A program made the translations under genes and the position numbers. A stretch of DNA of 64,000 bases from Colwellia sp. TT2012. GTDB lineage: Bacteria > Pseudomonadota > Gammaproteobacteria > Enterobacterales > Alteromonadaceae. Location: positions 1 to 64,000 of the forward strand of contig NZ_LJYX01000025.1 of the NCBI RefSeq assembly GCF_001440345.1, read 5' to 3'. The notes beneath the pieces were generated by a model, which was not told the origin of the DNA, made no database searches, and saw nothing but the letters and a program-made list of their open reading frames with translations. Shown one piece after another: positions 36,818 to 46,579 of this stretch (positions are counted from its first letter, which is position 1; each line of letters begins with the position of its first letter).

Positions 36818-36821
36818 CTGC

Positions 36822-37961
36822 TTATAATCCTTTAACTAGTGCTTGATATTGCGTTAAATACGCTTGCACCATGTTTTTTTCATTAAAATTTCTTAGTACT
36901 TTTTCACGAGCATTCTTGCCGTGCTCAATAACTAATTTAGGTTGGTCGATATAAAGCTTTAGTGCATTGGCTAGTGCTTTAGCATTACTTTTTTCTACCA
37001 GAAAGCCTTCTACACCATCAGTAACCACTTCAGGAATGCCGCCAACACGTGTTGCTACTATCGGTGTTTTTGCCGACATAGCCTCTAAAATGGTCATCGG
37101 AATACCTTCGGCAATACTAGATAAAACAAAAACATCGGTATTCGCTAATATCTGCTCTATGTCATCACGCGCACCTAAAAACACCACGGTATTGAGCTGG
37201 TTTTTTTGGCAGAATTTTTCTAATTGGTTTCGCTGAGCACCATCACCAACAATCGCCAGCGCAGGCATATTTTCGGCGCCAATTTCTTTTTGCAAGAATA
37301 CCAAAGCATTGAGTAGGTTTTGATGATCTTTTACTGGCGTAATACGAGCAACAATAGCAAAGCGAAGTTGATTTTTATGCTCTTGATTATTCGTTTTCGG
37401 TAGGTTAAAACGTTCGGTATTAATACCATTTTGTATCAATAACGCTTTTTTAGTAGAGATACCAACAGTATTAATTAACCATGTATGTAATTCTTCACTA
37501 ACACAAACATAAGACTGAATAAAATAACTCATTAACTTACGCAACAGGTTGTGCTTTTTATTCAAACCTTGCGGATCGCCAATATCACGCCCATGTTCTG
37601 CATGGATATGACCTTTAACACCTGCAAGCCATGAAATAGGATGATACTCAATGGTTGGCAAATTGTAGGTATGTAATATTGCTGGCTTAAGTTGCTTTAA
37701 CAGCTGGTATAATTTCAGATGAATACCTAAATCAGCCCCCTGCTGCTTACCTAAACAGAATACTTCAATGGCGTTATTTTCATCTTGGGCAAAGTTATTA
37801 GCATCCGTTAACGAAATAATAATATGCTTAAAATTATCCGCTTGCATTTGATGAATACAATTAAGCATTACCCGCTCTAATCCGCCAATATCAAGTCGAT
37901 AAATTAAATGGGCAATAATTGGCCTTAGTTCAACAGCACTATTGTTCAAGATTAGACCCAT
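36822..37961 (-). CDS. XrtA/PEP-CTERM system glycosyltransferase (TIGR03088-type)
   Basis: A 379-residue GT4 enzyme: PIIAHLIYRLDIGGLERVML is the typical start, HIHAEHGRDIGDPQGLNKKH marks the XrtA-associated subfamily, and AIVGDGAQRNQLEKFCQKN plus LSSIAEGIPMTILEAMSAKT (E-x7-E) give the donor site. The start at 37961 lies inside the 3' end of the exosortase gene (23-bp overlap). There, MGLILNNSAVELRPIIAH is the translated start; a later start would be possible but the overlap fits coupled translation. Confidence 0.9.
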   Translation of the reverse strand: MGLILNNSAVELRPIIAHLIYRLDIGGLERVMLNCIHQMQADNFKHIIISLTDANNFAQDENNAIEVFCLGKQQGADLGIHLKLYQLLKQLKPAILHTYNLPTIEYHPISWLAGVKGHIHAEHGRDIGDPQGLNKKHNLLRKLMSYFIQSYVCVSEELHTWLINTVGISTKKALLIQNGINTERFNLPKTNNQEHKNQLRFAIVARITPVKDHQNLLNALVFLQKEIGAENMPALAIVGDGAQRNQLEKFCQKNQLNTVVFLGARDDIEQILANTDVFVLSSIAEGIPMTILEAMSAKTPIVATRVGGIPEVVTDGVEGFLVEKSNAKALANALKLYIDQPKLVIEHGKNAREKVLRNFNEKNMVQAYLTQYQALVKGL

Positions 37962-39447
37962 TGAATAACTGTGTTAAAAAAGCTTTAGATAATACTTTTT
38001 CAACATGCGTTAAATCACTAATACCCGCAAGTGATACTGCGCGTATTTCACTATAATCCGACTGGCGCGATAAACTATTCCACGCTTGCATTAATTTTGC
38101 TTTGTTATTACTGACGGTATAAAAGTCGCCGATTTTATATTGATATAGATAACTGCGCGGTCGACCATTAATATCACGCATATGTACTAACATGGCAGGT
38201 TTGCCCGCAAGCATCAGCGTTTTACTGGCAACTTCAGTCCAGCGATCGTGATCATGAGTAACATTTGCCCACGAAATTAACTCACCTTTATTTTGTTTGT
38301 TACCATAAACGGCACTGAATTTTTCTATACCGCTATTATCCATCGTTAAACGGCTGTCAAAGGCATGTTCAAAATGAATGCCCCACGATGATTTTTTTAT
38401 CTGAGTGGTCGCATTAACAGGCTCGCTCAATTGCAGTACGGGAATAGCTTTTAATATCAATAAAGTAAAAAATAATAGGGGAAAAGTTAGCAACGGTAAT
38501 AAAAGCATTTTGTTTGCTTTTATTACCGTATTCTTTGCTTCATTATTAGCTAACTCATTAAGAGTCGCTTTATCGGTAAGTTCTTCATCAACCAGTATTT
38601 TATCGGCAAACAAACCACCAATCCAAAACATTAGCATAATGACGAGGCCAAAAAACAACCAACCATAAATTAAGTGATCGGCACCGGTGGCATATTCCAT
38701 ATCTGAATAATAGGCAATGGCCACAATGCCGTAAGCGCGTATACCGTTAGCGAGAATAGGCAAGAACATGGCAAAGCAGAAAAACAAAACCTGTTTGTAT
38801 AATTTGTTATAAGTTAAATAACCAAACAAGGTGCCTACCGCCAGTGAAGCAATTAAATAACGTATACCAGAACACGCGACGGCCACTTCAAACATGCCCG
38901 TTGGTATTTGAATATATAAGCCATCAACGTAAACCGGTATGCCATTTAATTTCAAGAAAAACACGGTAAACCAAGCAGTAACATCTTGCAGCCATGGAAT
39001 AAGGTTTTCACCCATAGGCACGGCAAATAACAAATACGCCAGTGGAAATTTATAACGCCACGCCAGTTTATTGCCTATCATCAACCAAAGTAAACAGATC
39101 AATGAGCTAACCGCGGAAAGCTGTCCTAAAACATTAATATCGGCAGCATAAGCAAATAACCAAAAAAATAAAGAACCCATTAAAAAAGGTAATGCTAGCC
39201 ACGTTGGTCTTACTCGGCTTTGTAATAAATAGTCTTTATCACGCCAGACTAACCACAAACTTATGGGTAAAATGAAATAACCGTGGGCAAAAGTATCAGA
39301 GGTTGACCATATCGCTTCCATGCCCAGCAAGGCATCAAAATAAACCAGTGCCCATGCAGAAACCAGACACGTCAATAAGGCTAAAAAGCGTTTATTCGTT
39401 ACTTGCATTGTCTGCATAGAAATAACTTTTTTCGCTGCAATATTCAT
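37939..39447 (-). CDS. xrtA: Exosortase A with C-terminal EpsI domain
   Basis: A 502-residue polytopic inner-membrane cysteine protease/transpeptidase that recognises PEP-CTERM tails. The catalytic triad is visible: Cys192 in VAVACSGIRYL, Arg237 in LANGIRAYGI and His258 in TGADHLIYGWLFF. About eight membrane helices cover residues 25-285. The last 200 residues, after another helix (LLLPLLTFPLLFFTLLILKA), form a periplasmic EpsI-type domain with WGIHFEHAFDSRLTMDNSGI; in many systems EpsI is separate. The start ATG overlaps the stop of the upstream glycosyltransferase gene (TAATG). Met11 or Met14 are alternative starts. Likely substrates are the proteins at 1657-2328 and 58722-59438. Confidence 0.96.
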   Translation of the reverse strand: MNIAAKKVISMQTMQVTNKRFLALLTCLVSAWALVYFDALLGMEAIWSTSDTFAHGYFILPISLWLVWRDKDYLLQSRVRPTWLALPFLMGSLFFWLFAYAADINVLGQLSAVSSLICLLWLMIGNKLAWRYKFPLAYLLFAVPMGENLIPWLQDVTAWFTVFFLKLNGIPVYVDGLYIQIPTGMFEVAVACSGIRYLIASLAVGTLFGYLTYNKLYKQVLFFCFAMFLPILANGIRAYGIVAIAYYSDMEYATGADHLIYGWLFFGLVIMLMFWIGGLFADKILVDEELTDKATLNELANNEAKNTVIKANKMLLLPLLTFPLLFFTLLILKAIPVLQLSEPVNATTQIKKSSWGIHFEHAFDSRLTMDNSGIEKFSAVYGNKQNKGELISWANVTHDHDRWTEVASKTLMLAGKPAMLVHMRDINGRPRSYLYQYKIGDFYTVSNNKAKLMQAWNSLSRQSDYSEIRAVSLAGISDLTHVEKVLSKAFLTQLFNGSNLEQ

Positions 39448-40730
39448 TAGCTAGTTTCCTTACTGATAACCGTATTAACCGCAGAAAAATATTGCGCTAA
39501 CGGCTGCAAAGTTTGCTGCCACGTAAAGTGATCAAGTATCCACTGACGACTTTCAACTTCAAGCGCTGATTCTGCTAAAAACGTTAAACATGCTTGCGCA
39601 TAAGTATTATGGTCATCGGTAATAACAATGCCATCTGCTTGTTGTGCATTAATACCTGCCATTGCCATACTGGTTACCACTATGGGCTTATTTAACGACA
39701 TGGCTTCTAATACTTTATTTTGAATGCCACGCGCTATTTGTAATGGCGCAACGACGCATTCAGCTTTATCTATAAAAGGTCGAACATCATGCACGCGCCC
39801 GGTCACCATAATACCTTTCTGTTTGGCTAAAGCACTGACTTCATTGCTGGGGTTGCCACCAACGATGCAAAAAATAGCATCCGGTTGTTTAGCTATTATT
39901 AACGGCCAAACCTTATCTACAAACCATAATACCGCATCGACGTTAGCCCAATAATCCATGGCGCCGGTAAAACTAATAAAGGGCACATCTGGCACTAAAC
40001 TTTCTTTTGAAAAATCAGCGCTAGGATCAAAGAATTTAACATCAACACCGTTAAGAACGCCGTGTATCTTGGTTTGTTGGGCTTGTGGCTGATTATCACG
40101 AAAGAGTTTTGCTTCATCGGCAGAGACAAGCAAGCTATGGGTAAATTGTGCGCAAATTGCATTTTCTTCTCGTGCCAATAATTTATATTCACGATTGAAA
40201 AACCACTTGGCGATACCGGATTTTTTCTCCGCATATTGGCGCCATTTATCAGAATCTACGTCAACAAAGTCAATCACTCGCTCTAGTGATTGGTATTCAT
40301 CCCCTTGAACGTACTGAGCCATAGAGGATGAATAAACAAAGACCTTGCTAATATTATGCTCAGCAAGGATTCGATTGCTCCATTGCTGCATACGTTTATC
40401 AAAATAATAAGGTAAGGTGATTGGTTTATTGGTAAAAAAACCCGTTAAACCTTTAATTTTTGCGATGGTTTTGTGCTGATCTAAATGAAAAACTGAAGCG
40501 CAATATTTAGCTAAGGTTGCTACATACTGCTTATCAAAAGGGTCATCAATAAAACAGCCAAGATAGATATCATAGTGTTCACTTAACTTTTTCAAAATAT
40601 TAAATGAACGGATCTTATCGCCTTTATTGGGCGGAAAAGGAATACGGTGACAGAGAAACAATAATGGCTCTTTCTTGCTTGGTTTTTTATTGGCTTGCAC
40701 TGGCTCACTAGCAATGGTCATGATTATCAA
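39447..40730 (-). CDS. XrtA/PEP-CTERM system glycosyltransferase (TIGR03087-type)
   Basis: A 427-residue GT-B enzyme. PLLFLCHRIPFPPNKGDKIR SFNILKKLSEHYDIYLGCFI is the diagnostic start of this XrtA-linked family; FISFTGAMDYWANVDAVLWF and VVAPLQIARGIQNKVLEAMS follow in the donor domain. About 20 extra N-terminal residues (MIIMTIASEPVQANKKPSKK) precede the conserved start, so the true start might be Met4. It is coupled to xrtA downstream and overlaps the FemAB-like gene upstream by 4 bp. Confidence 0.92.
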   Translation of the reverse strand: MIIMTIASEPVQANKKPSKKEPLLFLCHRIPFPPNKGDKIRSFNILKKLSEHYDIYLGCFIDDPFDKQYVATLAKYCASVFHLDQHKTIAKIKGLTGFFTNKPITLPYYFDKRMQQWSNRILAEHNISKVFVYSSSMAQYVQGDEYQSLERVIDFVDVDSDKWRQYAEKKSGIAKWFFNREYKLLAREENAICAQFTHSLLVSADEAKLFRDNQPQAQQTKIHGVLNGVDVKFFDPSADFSKESLVPDVPFISFTGAMDYWANVDAVLWFVDKVWPLIIAKQPDAIFCIVGGNPSNEVSALAKQKGIMVTGRVHDVRPFIDKAECVVAPLQIARGIQNKVLEAMSLNKPIVVTSMAMAGINAQQADGIVITDDHNTYAQACLTFLAESALEVESRQWILDHFTWQQTLQPLAQYFSAVNTVISKETS

Positions 40731-41785
40731 CCCAAAAACTTAGATAAAAAGGGACCAATGATTTGGCTAACTTTTAACGGTAGTTTTTGCCAGAGCTGAA
40801 TAAATATCTTGTATTTTGGATTGTTTGGGCTGAGATTTGGTAATTCAGTCGCATTCACTAAGTGGTAATAGTAATACAGCGACTTGGGCTCCATGCCCCA
40901 GTTTTTCTTATATTTGTACGGACCACTGTCATTTTTACTGCGGCCAAAGTCATACCAACGGTAACCTCTTTCGCTGGCATTACACATCACTTGGTAATAC
41001 ATGAAATCAGCACTTTTAAGACCACGAGCACTAGCATTACCACCACCATAATAAGGCAATACTTGTTCATTAAAATAAAAATTCATTACCGCACTAGATA
41101 GCTGCTCTTCTTTATTTTTAATAACCGCGATATCAACGTTATCGCCAAACACCTCTACCAAGTTTTCAAAATAAGCTTTACTAAAAATAGGCGTACCAAG
41201 ATTACGATAACTGGTTGACAGTAGCTGGTAGAAATCAGCTAGATTGGCTTTACCTGACTCAAGCGAAAAGCTGAGTTCATTTTTTAGCGAGTGGCGGATC
41301 ACCGCCCGTTGTTTTTTCTTAATACTGGCTAGAATTTGTTCCTTGTCTTCGGCTAATTCACAGCCAAAACTACTATGCGCTTGTTTAAGTAACAAGGCTG
41401 AATCTTGTTTTTCTTGGTATCTCAGTTCTAAATAATCAACAGAGAGTTTTTCGGCTAACTGACAAGCTTCTTGCTCTAATTTACGCACTTGCTCTGTTGT
41501 ATCGGCAATAGCGCCACCATACACACAAAAAGGCGTAGAAATAAGCGCATGACCAAATAATTTACTTTTAACTTCAACTAAGGGTAACACACCGGCAATA
41601 TTACCCTCGTGCTCGATATACAAGAAGTAACAGTCATGATTAAAACTTTTTGAGATAACCTGCTGCCAACCACTTAAATGAAAAAAGCTACCCTGTGAGT
41701 GATTTTTAACATAGTGGTCCCACGGTTCAAAGTCAGCTGGTGTTAGCTGCTTAATGGCATTATTAGTAATTAAAATAGTTTTCAA
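40727..41785 (-). CDS. FemAB-like protein, XrtA/PEP-CTERM system-associated
   Basis: A 352-residue protein of the FemAB/GNAT superfamily. The motif FHLSGWQQVISKSFNHDCYF and the tail NASERGYRWYDFGRSKNDSG PYKYKKNWG (split here) are family signatures. FemAB proteins transfer amino acids from aminoacyl-tRNA to peptidoglycan precursors; the XrtA-linked branch probably adds an amino acid to the exopolysaccharide, in line with the amidotransferase in the same operon. That role is inferred. The 4-bp overlap with the next gene (ATGA type) shows operon organisation. Confidence 0.9.
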   Translation of the reverse strand: MKTILITNNAIKQLTPADFEPWDHYVKNHSQGSFFHLSGWQQVISKSFNHDCYFLYIEHEGNIAGVLPLVEVKSKLFGHALISTPFCVYGGAIADTTEQVRKLEQEACQLAEKLSVDYLELRYQEKQDSALLLKQAHSSFGCELAEDKEQILASIKKKQRAVIRHSLKNELSFSLESGKANLADFYQLLSTSYRNLGTPIFSKAYFENLVEVFGDNVDIAVIKNKEEQLSSAVMNFYFNEQVLPYYGGGNASARGLKSADFMYYQVMCNASERGYRWYDFGRSKNDSGPYKYKKNWGMEPKSLYYYYHLVNATELPNLSPNNPKYKIFIQLWQKLPLKVSQIIGPFLSKFLG

Positions 41786-41849
41786 GTGTCCCTTCTCTTT
41801 ATATTTAGCTTTATGATTAATTCACCATAAAAGCATTATCTCTATTTAA

Positions 41850-42695
41850 CTATTTATCCAAATAAACACTTTTCATGGTGTGCCATTGATAATCATCTAA
41901 CAAGCGCACTACCTTGGCTTCCATACTGGATAAGTTTAAGTAATGGCGAAGTTTTGATTTAATGGAGGCACCCGCCACACGAGGCTGATCAGGGTCTATT
42001 TCCCAAGGGTGAAAATAAAAGCTATAAGGCTGCTGCTCGTTACTTAAGTAGCTATCAATACGTCTTTTTGATAAAAAATAAGGATAAAGGCGAAAATAAC
42101 CGCCGCCACCTATACCGGTATTACGATTGTTTTTGCGTACCGTCGGCACAGGAATTTCTATAATCCCTTCCGGTCGTTGATATTTGAAGCGCGGCCAATT
42201 AGGTACACCATATAAATCATGCTCAATAGGATAGGTACTCGAGCTATAGTCAAAACCAAGCTCAACCAATATTTCATAAACCCAGGTATTACTATCGTTA
42301 AAGGAGAAACTTGGTGCGCGATAACCAATAACAGCTTGCCCTGAAATATCTTCAAGCACCTGTTTACTTTTACTGACATCAGCGCGAAAGTCATCGGGGG
42401 TCATTCTCGTCGCCCGTTGGTGAGCAAAGCCGTGACTAGCTAACTCGTGCCCTTGCTCAACAATGGCTTTAATTAAATTAGGACAACGCTCAGCCACCCA
42501 ACCTAAAGTAAAAAAAGTACACTTGGCTTGTTTTTGCTCAAATAGCTCTAATAAGCGATAGGTATTGCGCTCAACTCGCATCTCCAAGTTTTGCCAATCA
42601 GACTTAGCAATAGCTTTTTCAAATGCTGAGACATGAAAGTAATCTTCTACATCTACCGTTAACGCTTGTTTATCTGGTATTTTACTTTTTTGCAT
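41850..42695 (-). CDS. XrtA system polysaccharide deacetylase (DUF3473-type)
   Basis: A 281-residue CE4 deacetylase of the branch tied to exosortase A. ALTVDVEDYFHVSAFEKAI near residue 12 carries the metal/catalytic Asp pair, HELASHGFAHQRATRMTP the His pair, and GYRAPSFSFNDSNTWVYEIL motif 3. The C-terminal YSFYFHPWEIDPDQPR is the DUF3473 signature with a catalytic-type His. No signal peptide, so it may act at the inner face or be exported otherwise. It begins 5 bp after the priming transferase gene and is followed by a 64-bp gap. Confidence 0.92.
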   Translation of the reverse strand: MQKSKIPDKQALTVDVEDYFHVSAFEKAIAKSDWQNLEMRVERNTYRLLELFEQKQAKCTFFTLGWVAERCPNLIKAIVEQGHELASHGFAHQRATRMTPDDFRADVSKSKQVLEDISGQAVIGYRAPSFSFNDSNTWVYEILVELGFDYSSSTYPIEHDLYGVPNWPRFKYQRPEGIIEIPVPTVRKNNRNTGIGGGGYFRLYPYFLSKRRIDSYLSNEQQPYSFYFHPWEIDPDQPRVAGASIKSKLRHYLNLSSMEAKVVRLLDDYQWHTMKSVYLDK

Positions 42696-42700
42696 ACTAA

Positions 42701-44104
42701 TTAACGACCTTTACCAAACAAGACAATTTCAACGGTTCTAATTAATATCAACAAATCCAATAAGAAACTACGGTGTTTGATGTAATACAGATCGTATTTT
42801 AACTTTTCCAGTGAATCCGCTTCTGTTGCGCCATAAGGATATTTCAATTGCGCCCATCCCGTTAAGCCCGGCTTAACATTATGACGTTCGTTATAATAAG
42901 GCAGATTTTTAATTAATCCTTGCACAAATTGTGGACGTTCAGGTCTTGGTCCAACAAAACCCATATCACCATGAAGTATATTCCATATTTGTGGCAGTTC
43001 ATCAATACGGTACTTACGCAAATATTGGCCCACCTTGGTAATACGGCTATCATTTTCACTGGCCATTTGTGCGCCGTGCTTTTCAGCATCTAAGCGCATA
43101 CTGCGAAACTTGATAATATTAAAGGGTTCGCCGTCTAGACCAACCCGCTCTTGCTTATAAAATATCGGTGCACTAAAACCTTCGGTGATCTTCATACATA
43201 GCACAGCAATAAGCATAATAGGCCAAGTAATTAGCAATAAAAACACTGCCATTACCGCATTAAAAATCCAATCTAAGGTATTACGCAAGTGATTATTAGA
43301 GGCAAAACCGTTGGAATAAATGACCCAGCTTGGGTAAATAAGATTTACGGCTATTTGGCCGGTTTCACGTTCGATAAAATCTAATATGTCGGTTATTTCA
43401 ACACCACGAATTTTACAAGCAAATAGTTCATCTACCGGTAAGTTATTACGACGTTCATCATTGGCAACAACAATTTCGTCAATTTCATGGGCTAAAGAGT
43501 AGTCAACCAAGGATTCCTCTAAATTGATACGTGTTTCGTATTGAATTCCGTCTGGTGTGTCTCCCACCATGACGACAAAACCATGGACAGAAAAGTCTTG
43601 CCTATCAACATCACGGCGCATACGTTTTTCAATGATTGATGCTCGTTCACCTGAACCCAACACTAAAATTTTACGTTTTCCAAAGCCAAAAAAATCAACC
43701 TTAAAGGTAAAATAACGGAAACAGCTAATAAGAAAAACACTGATCAATGAGGCGATAGCCAATAATTCAATCGGTAGGTGATAAGGCCCATAAAAAGGGT
43801 TAATAATGGTGGCAGCAAAAAAGGCCACCGAAACACACATTAACATGCGACGGAAAATGCCTCGAAAGCTTTCCCTCAGTTTTGAGTTATATAAACCTAA
43901 AGCTAAAGCGCTTAATTGATTAAGTAAAGCAAAGATAACAGCATAGAGCAATAAGAAACCATCGGGAATCAACTGAGATTCAATGACTTTAAATAGCTCA
44001 TTAAAGTGCACCGCTAATAACAAAGCACCGGCAAATAATATTTGCTCTATAATAATTAAAGACTTACTTCCTGCTGATAAGTCACGAAACTTCGCACTAG
44101 ACAT
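42701..44104 (-). CDS. XrtA system undecaprenyl-phosphate sugar phosphotransferase (priming transferase)
   Basis: A 467-residue polyprenyl-phosphate hexose-1-phosphate transferase of the WbaP/EpsB type. Four N-terminal helices, a Rossmann-like middle (KRKILVLGSGERASIIEKRM) and a C-terminal catalytic domain with KQERVGLDGEPFNIIKFRSM, RKYRIDELPQIWNILHGDMG and FVGPRPERPQF. It starts polymer assembly by loading the first sugar-phosphate onto undecaprenyl phosphate. First gene of the long minus-strand operon; the divergent export gene starts 198 bp away, and the promoters should lie in that gap. Confidence 0.93.
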   Translation of the reverse strand: MSSAKFRDLSAGSKSLIIIEQILFAGALLLAVHFNELFKVIESQLIPDGFLLLYAVIFALLNQLSALALGLYNSKLRESFRGIFRRMLMCVSVAFFAATIINPFYGPYHLPIELLAIASLISVFLISCFRYFTFKVDFFGFGKRKILVLGSGERASIIEKRMRRDVDRQDFSVHGFVVMVGDTPDGIQYETRINLEESLVDYSLAHEIDEIVVANDERRNNLPVDELFACKIRGVEITDILDFIERETGQIAVNLIYPSWVIYSNGFASNNHLRNTLDWIFNAVMAVFLLLITWPIMLIAVLCMKITEGFSAPIFYKQERVGLDGEPFNIIKFRSMRLDAEKHGAQMASENDSRITKVGQYLRKYRIDELPQIWNILHGDMGFVGPRPERPQFVQGLIKNLPYYNERHNVKPGLTGWAQLKYPYGATEADSLEKLKYDLYYIKHRSFLLDLLILIRTVEIVLFGKGR

Positions 44105-44225
44105 AACCGACTAGATTCCCTTTAATTGATAACTGCTAAACTGCAAGTACCTTCCGATAAAACAGCGTTAATTCTAACAAAAAACGCACTAAAGTTAACA
44201 TTTAATTTACCTTTGTTACTTTACA

Positions 44226-44255
44226 TTGTTAAAATAAGGTAAAATACCCTACAAT
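44226..44255 (+). promoter_or_regulatory. Sigma-70-type promoter of the EPS export operon
   Basis: TTGTTA (44226-44231) and TACAAT (44250-44255) are spaced by 18 bp, 47 bp upstream of the ATG at 44303. There is no TGGCAC-N5-TTGC box here, so this operon does not look sigma-54 driven. Confidence 0.4.
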
Positions 44256-44302
44256 AGATCATTGTTTTTTTAAATAAAATGTATTTTAAAAAGGTGTAAA
44301 TT

Positions 44303-44938
44303 ATGGATAATCACTTTGTCAGCAAGTTTAAAGTGGTATTGCTGGTAGTAGCAACACTTCTTTCAGGCTGTAGCTCAAACAGTACCCTACCAAGTGCAAC
44401 CTTACACTCATCAAATACTATTAATATAAATTCATATAAATATTTAATCGGCTCTGGTGATGTACTCAATATTTTTGTTTGGCGAAACCCTGAGGTATCA
44501 GGCTCTTTTGTCGTGCGACCCGACGGTATGATCACCACTTCCTTGGTAGAGGATATCAAGGTTGCAGGTAAAACCCCAACCGAATTAGCCCGTTCAATTG
44601 AAGAAATATTAGCAACTTATCTGCGTGACCCTATTGTTACTGTTACGGTAGAAAATTTTGTTGGCCCTTTTAGTGAGCAAATTCGTGTTATTGGTGAAGC
44701 CGCTCAACCACGAGCAATTAATTACACTCAGCACATGACTTTACTAGATGTTATGATTCAAGTTGGTGGCTTAACTGAGTTTGCCGATGGCAATGATGCG
44801 GTGTTAATACGTATTGAAAATGGTCAACAAAAACAGTATCAAGTCCTGATAGATAAATTACTGAAAGATGGCAAAATTAGTGCCAATGTAGATATGTTAC
44901 CCGGGGATATTATCATTATTCCTGAGGCATGGTTTTAA
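44303..44938 (+). CDS. XrtA/PEP-CTERM system exopolysaccharide export protein (Wza-like lipoprotein)
   Basis: A 211-residue outer-membrane lipoprotein. The lipobox is LLSGCSS (acylated Cys near residue 23). The Poly_export domain shows YLIGSGDVLNIFVWRNPEVS and GSFVVRPDGMITTSLVEDIK; a SLBB-type repeat follows (EQIRVIGEAAQPRAINYTQH). It is shorter than Wza (about 380), as usual for XrtA loci. It should form the polymer exit channel with the chain-length protein downstream. AAAAAGGTG sits 7 nt upstream of the ATG. First gene of a five-gene plus-strand operon. Confidence 0.93.
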   Translation: MDNHFVSKFKVVLLVVATLLSGCSSNSTLPSATLHSSNTININSYKYLIGSGDVLNIFVWRNPEVSGSFVVRPDGMITTSLVEDIKVAGKTPTELARSIEEILATYLRDPIVTVTVENFVGPFSEQIRVIGEAAQPRAINYTQHMTLLDVMIQVGGLTEFADGNDAVLIRIENGQQKQYQVLIDKLLKDGKISANVDMLPGDIIIIPEAWF

Positions 44939-44990
44939 GACTGTCATCACTAATAACATCTAAAATGAGCGTAAAAATTAAAGGCAAGTA

Positions 44991-46577
44991 ATGCAAGAAA
45001 TATTTGAAGAGATAATTGATTATCTAAAGGGAATTTGGTTAAAACGTCGTTATATCATCATAGCAACTTGGCTTATTTGTCCGCTGGGTTGGTATTTTGT
45101 TGCCTCTTTACCCAATATTTATAAATCAGAAGCAAGGGTTTATGTTGATACGCAATCATTATTGCGGCCATTACTAAAAGGATTAACCGTTGAAACTAAT
45201 CCGAACATTCAAATTCGCCTTATGATTAAAACACTATTAAGTCGCCCGAATTTAGAACGTATATCACGTATGACTGACCTGGATATACAAGCCAGTAATA
45301 GTGAAGAGTATGAACAAATCATTAAATCACTAAAAAACAACATCAAAATATCTAGGGTTGGTCGAGAAAATATTTACACCCTAAGCATTGAAGATAAAAA
45401 CCCCGAAATGGCCAGAAATATTGTTCGCTCTGCCTTAACTGTTTTTATTGAAAATACCTTGGGAGAAACACGCAACGATTCAGATAGTGCACAAAGATTT
45501 TTAAGTACTCAAATTAAAGATTATGAAAATCGATTAGGTAATTCTGAAGCTAGACTGACTAGCTTTAAACAAAAATATAGTGGTATTTTACCTAATCAGT
45601 CGGGCGGCTATTACATAAAGTTGAACAACAGTAGAGATAAGTTAAAATACATTGAACTAGATATTTTGGAAAATATAACGCGATTAGCATCCGCTAATAA
45701 ACAACTTGCACAGTCGATCGTTACTAATTCCAGCAGTAATAATAAAATCAAAAGTGATAGCTCTATTCAAACCACTTACGATAACCGTATTACTGAGCTC
45801 GAAGTGCATCTCGATACCTTAAAACTTCGTTATACCGACAGACATCCAGATGTCATTGAAGTGAGCCGAAATTTAGCGCACTTAAATAAGTTACGCCGTA
45901 CTGAAATAGACAAGTATTTCACGCAAAATAGTGAAAATAGCGGCAGCTTAAAACGCTTAAGTGCTAATCCGGTTATTCAAGAATTACAAATTCAAGTCAA
46001 TCAGTTGGAAAACTTGATTGCCTCACTCAATGTCAGGGCTGATCATTACCGCCAGCGTATTATTGAACTTGAAAGTAGTATACATACTATACCTGAAATA
46101 GAGGCTGAATTAGTCGCCCTAAACCGTGGTTACTCTATTACCAAAGAAAAGTACGAACAGTTATTATCACGTAAAGAAACCGCACAATTAGCACAACAAG
46201 CAGATGAAACAACAGATAGAATTCAATTTCGAACCTTAGATCCACCGCGTATAGCAACCAAGCCTTCTGGGCCAAAACGCTATGTTTTATTTGCTGTTGT
46301 CACTTTCCTAGGTTTTGGTGTTGGTATTGGTTTATCTTTATTAATGAGCCTATTAAACCCAGTAGCTACCTCCACAGTGCAATTATCAAAAGCCACGGGA
46401 GTGCCTATTTTTGGTATGGTCTCGGCCAATGACAACTTAGGTTTACAAAAATGGCATCAAAAGAAAACCATGATTTTTATTGGTTCGAACCTGTTATTAC
46501 TCTCTTTATTAGTACTATTTATTAGTTATTTTTTATTTCCTGAACTAGTCCCAACGCCATTGAAAAGGATATTTTAG
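44991..46577 (+). CDS. XrtA system polysaccharide chain length determinant (Wzz-like)
   Basis: A 528-residue inner-membrane protein of the PCP family. Two helices flank a large periplasmic coiled coil: the first is RYIIIATWLICPLGWYFVAS near residue 20, and later ones come at VLFAVVTFLGFGVGIGLSLL and FIGSNLLLLSLLVLFISYFL. The N-terminal SEARVYVDTQSLLRPLLKGL and the C-terminal PRIATKPSGPKR are characteristic of this subfamily. It sets polymer length together with the tyrosine kinase encoded 2 bp later. AAAGGCAAGTA before the ATG serves as the ribosome site. Confidence 0.93.
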   Translation: MQEIFEEIIDYLKGIWLKRRYIIIATWLICPLGWYFVASLPNIYKSEARVYVDTQSLLRPLLKGLTVETNPNIQIRLMIKTLLSRPNLERISRMTDLDIQASNSEEYEQIIKSLKNNIKISRVGRENIYTLSIEDKNPEMARNIVRSALTVFIENTLGETRNDSDSAQRFLSTQIKDYENRLGNSEARLTSFKQKYSGILPNQSGGYYIKLNNSRDKLKYIELDILENITRLASANKQLAQSIVTNSSSNNKIKSDSSIQTTYDNRITELEVHLDTLKLRYTDRHPDVIEVSRNLAHLNKLRRTEIDKYFTQNSENSGSLKRLSANPVIQELQIQVNQLENLIASLNVRADHYRQRIIELESSIHTIPEIEAELVALNRGYSITKEKYEQLLSRKETAQLAQQADETTDRIQFRTLDPPRIATKPSGPKRYVLFAVVTFLGFGVGIGLSLLMSLLNPVATSTVQLSKATGVPIFGMVSANDNLGLQKWHQKKTMIFIGSNLLLLSLLVLFISYFLFPELVPTPLKRIF

Positions 46578-46579
46578 CC

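Noticed and set aside
44105..44302. Looked for a sigma-54 box in the divergent XrtA operon promoter region
   Set aside because: No TGGCAC-N5-TTGC-like sequence; a sigma-70-like pair is present instead.
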